From: Apium graveolens
Lineage: Eukaryota > Streptophyta > Magnoliopsida > Apiales > Apiaceae
NCBI RefSeq assembly: GCF_009905375.1
Contig: NC_133653.1
Location: 81,976,911 to 82,040,910, forward strand
Direction: 5' to 3'
DNA length: 64,000 nt
This document shows, piece by piece, positions 54,256 through 64,000 of the stretch (its first letter is position 1; every line of letters starts with the position of its first letter). Made by a program: the position numbers and the translations under genes. Below the pieces are notes generated by a model. That model ran no database searches. It was not told the origin of the DNA and was given only the letters and a program-made list of their open reading frames with translations.

Positions 54256-57200
54256 AAAAAGAAGGAATCTATGGTACTTGGACTGTGGCTGTTCAAGACA
54301 CATGACAGGAGATTTCACCCTGCTCACAGAGTTTAAGGAGAGAGCTGGCCCTAGCATAACCTTTGGAGATGACAGCAAATGATTCACTATGGGATATGGC
54401 TTCATTTCAAAAGAAAATGTCATCATTGATGAAGTTGCATTGGTTGATGGTCTCAAACACAACTTATTGAGCATCAGTCAACTATGTGACAGAGGAAATA
54501 CTGTTTCCTTCAATTCTGAGCCTGTATTGTCACAAGTAAGAATGACAATAAAGTGGTTCTAACTGGATATAGAAAAGGGAATGTGTACTTAGCTGACTTC
54601 AACTCTACAGATGCAGAATCCATTACTTGTCTTCTCAGCAAAGCAAGTCCAGTTGAAAGTTGGCTATGGCACAAGAAGCTGTCCCATTTGAATTTCAAGA
54701 CAATGAATGATCTAGTCAATAAGGACTTAGTTAGAGGAATGCCTCTAGTAGAATTCACAAGGGATGGACTGTGTGATGCTTGTCAGAAAGGAAAGCAAAA
54801 AAAAGTATCATTCAGTAAGAAGCTTGAATCTGCAATTGATGAACCATTACAACTGCTACACATTGATCTTTTTGGACCAGTCAATGTATTGTCAATTTCA
54901 AGGAAAAGATATTGCCTAGTGATTGTAGATGATTTCTCAAAGTTTTCATGGGTTTATTTTCTTGGATCAAAGGATGAAGCTAGTGAAATCATTATCAATC
55001 ATATCAAGCAAGTCAACTAATCATCCTGATTTCAAAGTAAGGAATATTAGGAGTGACAATGGAACTGAGTTCAAGAATTCAACCATGAAGTTGTTCTGTG
55101 AAGAAAATGGGATCATGCATGAGTTCTCAGCTCCAAGGACCCCACAACAAAATGGTGTGGTGGAAAGGAAGAACAGATCACTAATTGAAGCTGCAAGGAC
55201 AATGCTTGAAGAGTCAAAACTCCCAACTTACTTTTGGGCTGAGGCTGTTAACTGTGCATGTTACACTCAGAATATTTCTCTAATCAATCAGGCAAAAGGC
55301 ATGACTCCCTATCAATTATTCAAGAGAAGAAAACCAACTTTAAACTTTCTGCATGTCTTTGGTTGCAAATGTTACATCTTAAGGAATCAATCTGATCACA
55401 AAGGGAAGTTTGATGCAAAGGCTGATGAAGGAATATTTGTTGGTTATTCTGCTGGAAAATCATATAGGGTCTACAATCTAAGAACCAACATTGTCATGGA
55501 ATCTGTGCATGTTGTGTTTGATGATAAAAAGATTGATGGACTAACAGATGAGGGACATCATGAAGGACTCAAATTTGACAATATTGAGATATATTGTGAT
55601 GATAGTGAAGATGAGAATGATGAAGAAGGCATCTCAAGAAGAATTCAAAATCTGCCTTTGGATAATGCACAGAATGCTGCATCCGTTGAAAGTCATAATT
55701 CAGCTTCCGTTGAAAGAGGCAATGCAGCATCCGTTGAAAGACAAAGTGCATCATCCGTTGAAGTTCATAATGAAGCATCCGTTGATCACAGTCTGTCAAC
55801 GGATAATCAATTCACTTCATCAGTTGATAGAGCTCCCAACTCCTTTCAAAGGATCAGCAACTCAGGGGGAGTGTCAACCAATCAACATTCTATCTCACAT
55901 CATGACAATACTGAGGCAACCTCATTTAGAGCTAATCCACCACCTCAAAGGTAATGGACCAAGAATCACCCTTTTGAACTGATCATTGGTGATGCTACAT
56001 CTAAAGTGCAAACTAGAAGGGCTACTCAAGATGAATGTCTGTATAGTAGCTTTCTATCACAGGAGGAACCTAAGAGAGTAGAAGAAGCTCTATTGGATCC
56101 AGATTGGATTTTAGCAATGCAAGAGGAGCTAAACCAATTTGAGAGGAACAAAGTATGGAAGCTGGTACCCAAGCCAAAGAACAAGAGTTCTATTGACACA
56201 AAATGGGTATTCAGAAACAAGATGGATGAAAATGGCATTGTCATAAGGAATAAAGCCAGATTGGTTGCTAAAGGCTATTCTCAACAAGAGGGAATATATT
56301 TTGATGAAACATTTGCTCCAGTTGCCAGACTTGAGGCCATCAGAATCTTTCTAGCCTATGCAGCCCATGCCAATTTCAAAGTCTATCAAATGGATGTCAA
56401 GAGTGCATTTCTAAATGGGGAATTGGAGAAAGAAGTTTATGTAAGCCAACCTCCAGGATTTGAAGATCCAAACTTTCCAGACTATGTGTATTATCTGTTG
56501 AAAGCACTCTATAGACTAAAGCAAGCACCTAGAGCCTGGTATGAGACTTTGTCAAAATTCCTTCTAGATAATCACTTCACAAGAGGTACTGTTGACAAAA
56601 CTCTTTTCTTTAGAAATGTTAATGGCTCTACAATACTTGTTCAAATTTATGTAGATGATATTATATTTGGATCTACAGATGATAAGCTTTGTAAAAAGTT
56701 TGCTAAGTTAATGCAAAGTAAATATGAAATGAGCATGATGGGAGAGCTAACTTATTTTCTTGGTTTACAAGTTAAACAAGTTAGTGGTGGAATTTTCATT
56801 AGTCAAACTAAATATATTTATGATCTTTTAAAGAAGTTTGACTTAATGGACTGTTCATCTGCAAAAACTCTCATGGCCACTGCCACCAAGCTTGAATTAA
56901 ACAAGGTTGAAAAGTCTGTGGACATTTCAAGTTATAGAGGCATGGTTGGCTCACTTTTATATTTAACTGCTAGTAGACCTGATATAATGTTTTCTACATG
57001 TCTCTGTGCTAGATTTCAAGCTGACCCTAAAGAATCTCATTTAGTGGCTATTAAAAGAATCTTCAGATATCTCAAAGGGACTCCAAATCTAGGAATTTGG
57101 TACCCTAGAGAGTCTGGTTTTGATCTAATTGGCTACTCAGATGCAGATTATGCAGGCTGCAAAATAGACAGGAAAAGCACAACTGGCACCTGTCAATTTC

Positions 57201-57592
57201 TAGGGAACAAGCTTGTGTCATGGTTCAGCAAGAAGTAAAATTCTGTTTCTATATCAACAGCTGAAGCTGAGTACATTGCTGCTGGTAGTTGCTGTGCACA
57301 GATACTATGGATGAGGAATCAACTATTTGACTTTGGACTAACTGTTGACAAAATTCCTATATTATGTGACAACACAAGTGCCATTGCCATTACTGAAAAT
57401 CCAGTGCAGCACTCAAGAACCAAGCACATTGACATCAAGTACCACTTCATTAGGGAACATGTGATGAAAGGTACAGTGGAACTTCATTTTGTTCCAAGTA
57501 AAAAGCAGATTGCAGACATATTTACCAAGCCACTTGATGAATCAACATTCACAAGATTAGTAAGTGAGCTAGGTATTCTTAATTATTCATAA
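54251..57592 (+). pseudogene. pol (PR-INT-RT-RH) of Sirevirus C, broken
   Basis: A copia polyprotein of normal length with six visible lesions. The protease active site reads Asp-Cys-Gly instead of Asp-Ser-Gly (54281-54289). There is a TGA at 54380, a one-base loss near 54520, a one-base gain near 55016, and TAA codons at 55952 and 57236. The integrase core, RT with YVDD (near 56652) and RNase H are otherwise well preserved. A conserved Gly before LKQAP in RT is Arg here. The INT-RT linker has repeated SVE peptides encoded by ATCCGTTGAA words at 55681, 55729, 55753 and 55777, and an inverted word at 55797. Confidence 0.93.
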
Positions 57593-58135
57593 ATTTATGT
57601 CCTCTATATAATCTGCCTTGTAGCCTGAAATGAATTTGCTGCAAGAATAAAGTTGGCTTTAAGTAAGGCTTATCCTATCAACGAATATTCCCTATCCGTT
57701 GAAAGCCAAAATTGTTCTATCAACGGATGTTCACTATCCGTTGAAAGATAAATACATTTCTGGTAATTGTATCCCTCAATGGATAAAATAGTGTTGATCA
57801 TCAACGGATAACTATTTACCTTATCCGTTGAAGTGTCACATCAGTTACTTTAAGTGAGTTATAGCCGTTGATTCTTTTACTTAACCGTTGATACAGATAT
57901 ACACTGTTGTATATATTTGTATTAAAAGCAGTTTTCAGAATTTCTACAGTTTTCTTTATTCTTAAACGGCTGTAATTTATTTAAAAGTATCATTTAATCA
58001 TTTTATTTACGTTTTAATTCAAGAAAGTATAAAAGCCCATTGAATTCTAATTTTCACTTTACGCTTTCTTGCAATTTTTATTCTCCTTCTCTCCCAAAAT
58101 TCTCAAGTTTTTCTCTGCAACCTCTACTCACAACA
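57593..58135 (+). promoter_or_regulatory. Post-pol spacer of Sirevirus C with word cluster and TATA box
   Basis: Five exact words in both orientations (57694, 57721, 57736, 57802, 57833), then AAACGGC near 57965, TATAAAAG at 58028-58035, a CT-rich leader and the ATG of ORF3 at 58136. This looks like a promoter for ORF3. Confidence 0.6.
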
Positions 58136-61100
58136 ATGGCACCAGTAGTCAAAATTATGTCTCAATCTGGATTTGTTTATGAAAAGAATAATTTCGTAGC
58201 ATTGGTTGAAAAGAATGAAGCCCATTCTGATTATCACAAGATGATGGACTTCATCAAAAACTGCAAACTAAGCTATGCAATGCTGGAAGCCCCAACCATC
58301 TACTGTGAAGTGATTGAGGAGATTTGGAAAACTGCAGAGTTCAACTCCACAGATATGACTATTGCCTTCTCTGTCAAAGGTAAGGATTATTGCATTTACT
58401 GTGATGATATACAGTCTTGCTTTAAGTTACCTGAGAATAATGCCATGACACCACACACTGATAAAGATGTATCTGCTATGTTAGATTCCATAGGCTATGC
58501 TTTTGATTCTGCTAGTTTAGGTAGTATTAGAAGGAAGGGCCTTAGGAAAGAATGGAGTTTTCTTGGAGATGCCTTTATCAAGGTTTTCTCTGGGAAGATT
58601 AGAAATTTTGATGCCATAACTTCATCTCTTGTTAATATGCTCTATATGCTAGTTTCTGATAGGTACTTTAATTTTAGCAACTATGTCATGCTAGAATTAG
58701 GTTCCAGATTAGGTAACAAAGCTAATAGACCACATAACATCTACTATGCTAGATTCTTTATGTTATTGGCTAACCATGTTGCTGAAGGATTGGTTATATC
58801 AAATGAGAACAATAAACTCAAATGTTGGGCACAAGAGAAAAGGGTCCTTGCAGACCTTTTGAGAATGAACCTCAACAGCCAGGTGCCATTGGTATATTTG
58901 CCAATCATGAATGCACCACAGGTAAGTGAGGTAAACACTTCTATAACTCCTACTGTTTCCAACCCCATTGTTTCTTTGCCTTCCAGTGTGGCAATGGAAT
59001 CTGTGTCTTTGTCCAAACAGGTTCCTACCAAAGCCACCAAAACTAAAATTTCAAAACACAAGTCAAAGAAAACCACCTCTGTTGTCTCTCAAAAGACAAC
59101 ATTTGTAACAACTACCATAAACCCTGAAGGGAGTGAACAGGGTGTGAGTGGTGAGGGGAGGGGTGAACATCAAGAAACCCCCCAGGATAAGGTGGGAGAG
59201 GTGAGTGGTACCCCAGCCAGCCAAGCCACAGTCTCTCAAAAGACTGTGGTGGTTCAAAAGGAGTCAAACACATCCATAGTTGCATCCTCCCAAAAGGGTG
59301 CAACTATTGAAAATAGTCCCCAACCAGGGACATAGAACAAAAGAGGGAGGGACACTGAAGCCACACATTCACCAATCAAATCCTTTTCAAGGAAGAAGAA
59401 GGCCAAGACCCTAGTTTCCACACAAGGGGCACACATAGCACAGATACATCCACCTGTATCTTTGCCTTCTCAAATTCAGCTTGATGTGATTCCAGCAAAT
59501 GTGGAGTCACAGCCCCATTCTCTCATAATAGAAACACATTCATCATCAAACTCTCCATCACCCTCTCTGGATGTGGATATGATATTCACATCACTTCCTG
59601 ATTCTCCCTCATTAAAACTCAGGGAGGAGCCCCACTCAAAACCTGATGATCATCATCTTTTAGATGATTTGTTGGATCATCAGCCAATTCTTTCAGATAT
59701 AGTTAAAGAATCTGTGTCACCTCACTTAAAATCAATTCACATAGATTCAACAATTATGTCACTTTCTATATCTACATATTTACCTTCTTCAACGGATATC
59801 TCTCATCCGTTGACAAGTGGTTGTTCTTCGACGGATAAGCTTAACAGCAGTTATCCGTTGATACCATCAGTTTCCACTTCAACGGATACTCCCTATCCGT
59901 TGATGGTCTCTACACACATAACAGAAACAATTCCAACTGTAGAGGACATGGTTACTGTACAATCACTTTTAAGTTTGAGGGAAGGGAGGGATAATTTGAG
60001 TGAGAGGCTGGGTTGCTCCCAGGCAAAAAGAGAGGTTGAGAGTCACCATATGCATGCTATTTCTTCCAGCATGGCAAAAGTGAGTGAGGGGAGTGCCACC
60101 TTAGAAGGTGAGGGTGAGGGTGTGAGGGTGTGTGTGAGCCAGGGGGAGCCCCTGATGCAAGAAAATAGAGAAAATGAGAGAAAGGCAGGTACAGAAGCTA
60201 TAAGGGTGGATCCAGCCATTGCTAGTGAGTTAATGATAGTGGATGATGCAGAAAAGGAAAGACAATTTCAGCAACATTACAAAGCTGTAATTGATAACAT
60301 TTCCTTGGATGCTGACAGTTTTACTCACCCTGTTCCAGCCTATCAATTATTGGCTGCTCAGGGCAATGTGGAGGTAGAACAGACTTTAAACATTGTACAC
60401 ACTTCAGAATCTCTTCTCAGAGACAAAACTGCTGTTAACAGGCTGCCTTCTCAAGCTGGTGAGCCATCTGAAGAATTTGGAGTAAATTCTAATGATGATG
60501 ACTCTGATTCTTTGGATGAGAGCATGAACTTAGGGGGAGAAGTATGCCCAAATTCTATTCCAGATCTCCCTGATTGGGCATGGGCAAAGGCATCTACACC
60601 AGGAGAGTTTGGTGTCACTTTGGTCAGGCAAGTAATGACTATTCAGAAGGCCCTTCAGGAGACTACAGATGCTGGTACCAAGGCAATTCTTCAAGCTCAT
60701 CTGGACTCTCTGCATCTCTTGCAGTTGCAGCATTTCACACAGAATCTAAGTGTGGATGAACTCAAGCAGGACATTGTTGATCTGAAATCTTACAATGCTG
60801 AGAAGATGGATTCTGTCATACCTTATGGTACTATACAAGATTTGTTGGGGAGACTGAGGAAATCATCTGATGTTGACAAGAGGCTGGCCAGGTTGGAAGA
60901 CAGAGTTCAGATCATTGAAGACTCTATGGTCACCATTCTTCAGAATCAACAAACTCAGACAAATCTACTAATGCAGCTGGCAAAAGCACAAGGCTTGACC
61001 CCTACCCTTGATGATAACAAAAAGGAGGAGAATAAAGGGGAAGGGGAATGAGAGCCATCAACAATAGTTCAAATATCTCAAGTGCTAGTTCCTGCCATCA

Positions 61101-62671
61101 CCACTTCTCCAACTATTCAAATCAAAGGAAAGCTTGATGGAATTGATCTAATCCAGATAGCAGCAGCTGAATTGCAAGTCAAAGAGCAAAGGAGGAAAAT
61201 TGATGAAAAGATGCAACAAATTTTTGGTTCTACAACTTCTAAATCACAATCTGTGAAGCATAGCACAAAGGTGGAACCAATTATTATGGAGCTCAAGCTA
61301 GTAAGGAGGAATAAGGTTGGAGAGACTTCTTCCAAGAATCTGAAACCTATGGTTCTCAAGCCCAACAACAGATCCAATAAGGACTCTACAAAGAATCCTC
61401 TAAGCCTTGCTCAGATGAAAGAAGTGGATTTTCCTCTTCCAAAGCCTGATGAAGACAAGGTTTTGGGTGGAAGTATCATAAAGCACAAAGAGACCATGGA
61501 TGTGGTTGTAAGGAGGAACATGGTTATTATCTTTAGAGAGGGAAAGAGCATCTGTGTAATGCAAGGACATCCCAAATTCTCAATAGCCAAGAGGGAAGAA
61601 ACCAGAAGGTTGAAGGAAGAAGCCAAAAAGCTAAAGGCTGACAAAAGAGCACAAGCAAAGCTTGAAAAATAGCTAAAGTCAAGTCAAGCTGAAGAAAAGA
61701 AAGAAATTGAAGACAAAAGTGAAGATGAAGGTATGGGGGACATGGTTGATAATGATATGGAAGAAAGAAGTAAGGAAAGAGAGGAATGGCAGAAAGGGAA
61801 CAGAAAGAAGGCCAATGCAAAAAGAAAGATGGTAGATGAGACTGAAGAAACCCAATCAAAATCCAAACCACTACCTTCTATTCCTGAACCCATTGTGCCT
61901 GACCCCTTCATAAACATTCATGGTGAAACAATCATTCCTAAGGAGGAACCAATTGATTGGGACACCATCAAATTGCCCACCTTCTTAACCTCTTCTCCAC
62001 CATCAAAGAAGTAGAAAAGAAGAATCAAATCAACACCCTCTAAAACCTCAATCAAATTCACTCAGAAGCCTAAGCCTAAGCCACAAGCCTCTAAGGATGA
62101 TTATGTTCACATTTGTGACATAAAAGAATTTTCAGACATTGAACTCTATCTGGATGAGCTGGAGGAAGTAAGGGGAATAGCTGCCTACAGACAGCTACCA
62201 GAAAGACTAGTGTTCAAATACAAAGGAAGTGGGGAAAGAACTTGGCCTCTCTACAGGATTCTGAATGAAGGCTACTCTACCTTAGTTAGAGTCTACTCAG
62301 CCATACAAAGGGATTCTGGCTTTACCAGGACTGCCAAGACTGAGATTCTCAACAAGATTGCCAATATAAGGAAAACTTGGTGGGAGCCCAATGCCTTGCC
62401 TAGAACATTACTCATTCAAGAAAGAGAAATTACAGTTCACAAATCACCTCATTGGTTGATGGAGTTCAGAGACAACAAAGGAGTCAGAAGATTTTTCAGA
62501 CTTGAAGATCAGCTCAAGATTGCCAGTAATGAAACTCTCAAGGATATGCAATCTAAGTTGGACATCAATGAAGAAGATGAAGCTGAGTTCTACAGATAAC
62601 TTCAACTTCAAATAGAGGAGAATGACAGGAGGCTAGGAAAGAAAACAAGGGATCAAAGGAAAAGAAACTAA
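58136..62671 (+). pseudogene. ORF3 of Sirevirus C, five in-frame stops, no frameshift
   Basis: A single frame of 1,512 codons from ATG 58136 to TAA 62669, interrupted by TAG 59333, TGA 61049, TAG 61670, TAG 62012 and TAA 62597. The N-terminal globular region (about 230 residues, from MAPVVKIM) is conserved with A. A low-complexity Ser/Thr/Pro middle contains five words (59790-59902). Next come a helical region with heptad-like spacing (about 60580-61000), a Lys-rich region and the conserved C-terminal domain (about 61900-62671). The frame is open for 32 codons upstream of 58136, but A and C share the MAPVV start and the upstream part lies in the leader. No signal peptide or membrane span is visible. 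The function is unknown; retention at this length in A, B and C suggests past usefulness to the element. Confidence 0.82.
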
Positions 62672-62845
62672 TCTGCTCAGGCTAAAGGAGCACCCTTGGA
62701 AACAATGTAATTCTTCAATTCCATCTCAGCATACACATTTTTGCAGCACTTTTGAATTTCTGCTTTATTACAGTTAATATATTTGTCAAGTGTTTTGTTA
62801 TCATCAAGCTAAACCCAAATTTATGCCTACAGTTCTAGTAGACAT

Positions 62846-62859
62846 AAATAGGGGGAGAT
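62846..62859 (+). other. Polypurine tract of Sirevirus C
   Basis: AAATAGGGGGAGAT directly precedes the 3' LTR. Confidence 0.88.
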
Positions 62860-63966
62860 TGTTAGGAATATGTGTATTAGTTTGATGATAAGTTAAACAA
62901 AACACTTAAGTAGAAATCTAGTGTTTGTAGCCTCAACGGATAAGACCATCTTGGCTATCCGTTGAAGGAGTAGCTTTACTTAGCAATAAGTTTAGTATTG
63001 TAGCACATTTCATTCTCTGGATTCAAGTTGTAATTCTTAGATGTTGTAGAAAAGTATCAGTCATGTTGACTACTAGTGGATATGCAAATAGGAGGGCTAA
63101 TTGTAAATATTTCATGCCTTGTAATTTTGTATAAGTGAAGAAGTATCAACTGATATTGAAGACCTTCAACGGATAAGAAACAAAGCTTCAACGGATGTCT
63201 CTAATGCTTCAATGGATAATATCCATCAACGGATAAGTGCTTCAACGGATAAAGACTTCAACTGATAATGCATCAACGGATAAAGCTTGAATGGATAAAG
63301 CCTCAACGGATAAGGCATCAACGGATGAAAGCTTCAATGGATGCTTAGTTCATTAGCAGTTGATAGTGATAATTCATAAGCTGACAGAGGCACATGGGTT
63401 GACAGAGACAAACTGGAATGTGGAAGCCTCTAGGAGGAATCAAGAAGATGCAGCATTTCCATTCTGGTGCAAACAAGGAAGTATTCAAAGATTAACAGCT
63501 AAGCCTAAATTGCATTGGATAGAGAAATGAAGAAGAAACATGTGAAGAGCTTTTTTAATTGTATTTTACAGTTTTGTCTTCACTTGTAAACTTGGTGATA
63601 TATAAACCAAGTAGCAGCTAGTAATTAGATATGAATTTTCCAGAGCTGTTTAGAAAAATCCAGAGAGAAAATCATCTAGTTTGTACTAGGAAGCAGCTGT
63701 GATTTAATTCTTTGAATCACAGATTTTTTGAAATAACACATCTCTGGTGGAACAACAAATCCACCAGAAAAGTTTTTAAGTTCTTTGTGTTCTTTACATT
63801 TGTGTTTGAATATATATATATCTGTCTGCATTAGCTTCAAGCAATTCACACACACTTGCTCTCAAAAACACTTAGTCTTAGAAACTGCTCAAAACTTGAA
63901 AAAGTTTTGAGATTTACATTCAACCCCCCTTCTGTAAATCTCATTGTTAGTCCACTGGGAATAACA
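62860..63966 (+). repeat. 3' LTR of Sirevirus C (1,107 bp)
   Basis: Matches 50668-51768 with scattered, mostly transition, differences and small indels. Nine exact CAACGGAT words remain (62934, 62957 inverted, 63167, 63189, 63227, 63243, 63274, 63304, 63319); others are decayed, often ACGG to ATGG. It is followed by the duplication ATATG and 29 bases of flank. Confidence 0.95.
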
Positions 63967-64000
63967 ATATGTAATTTTTACACAAGAATAGATAAATATA

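Larger units (their letters stand above)
50668..63966 (+). mobile_element. Sirevirus C: complete Ty1/copia element, genes decayed
   Basis: A 13,299-bp element with the target duplication ATATG at 50663-50667 and 63967-63971. LTRs are 1,101 and 1,107 bp and differ at a small percentage of positions. Structure: primer site, gag, acceptor-like junction, pol, spacer with TATA box, ORF3, polypurine tract. Related to Sirevirus A by high protein similarity in all three genes but different in LTR sequence. Gag has two nonsense codons, pol two frameshifts and three stops, and ORF3 five stops. The word CAACGGAT or its complement occurs at least 39 times. Confidence 0.95.

Noticed and set aside
58744..59303. 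Minus-strand ORFs of 60-110 codons opposite ORF3 of C
   Set aside because: They are antisense shadows of a coding frame, with no promoter or conserved counterpart in A.

Overview
This is plant nuclear DNA, most likely from a eudicot with a large, repeat-rich genome. Two intact single-exon host genes (a PLS-type pentatricopeptide repeat gene and a three-span membrane protein gene) sit in about 5 kb, from 45.7 to 50.7 kb. Nearly everything else is LTR retrotransposon. The species cannot be read from the sequence. There are no bacterial or organellar features.

Left part, 1-45.7 kb: a nest four layers deep. (1) The oldest layer is a decayed Ty3/gypsy Tat-lineage element on the minus strand (37955-about 45728, left end off-window), with gag, protease, RT, two RNase H domains, integrase and an antisense extra gene. 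(2) Sirevirus-type Ty1/copia element A (1-37954, plus) lies in the antisense gene of Tat; only the last 64 bp of its 5' LTR are in the window. (3) A degenerate Ty3/gypsy chromovirus X (2854-28025, minus, LTRs of about 3.4 kb) sits in the pol gene of A, flanked by the duplication GTTCT. (4) Sirevirus B (4292-16706, plus) sits in one LTR of X, flanked by TAATT. It has two 599-bp LTRs that read as identical, intact gag and intact pol, so it is young. A solo LTR of the B family (37239-37853, minus) also interrupts the 3' LTR of A.

Right part, 45.7-64 kb: the two host genes, a 72-bp minisatellite, a small SINE-like insertion, then a complete Sirevirus C (50668-63966, plus, duplication ATATG) that is related to A and carries nonsense and frameshift lesions.

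The three Sireviruses share one plan: LTR, initiator-Met-tRNA primer site, gag, a CAG-GG acceptor-like junction, pol (PR-INT-RT-RH), a spacer with its own TATA box, a large third ORF (ORF3), a GGGGGAGAT polypurine tract, LTR. B also has a private 1.8-kb module with a 91-codon ORF that looks like a separate transcription unit. ORF3 has no visible signal peptide or membrane span, so the sequence does not support calling it an envelope gene.

The strongest unexplained signal is that each Sirevirus family carries its own short DNA word, scattered in both orientations through LTRs, gag, the INT-RT linker of pol, the post-pol spacer and ORF3: CAACGGAT in C, CGACGGAT in A, AAGTTCTGAT in B. It is read in different codon phases in different genes, so what is kept is DNA or RNA sequence, not peptide. 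In the LTRs it forms spaced arrays. A second shared structure is a TATA box inside a 21-bp inverted repeat whose arms differ between families but stay complementary.
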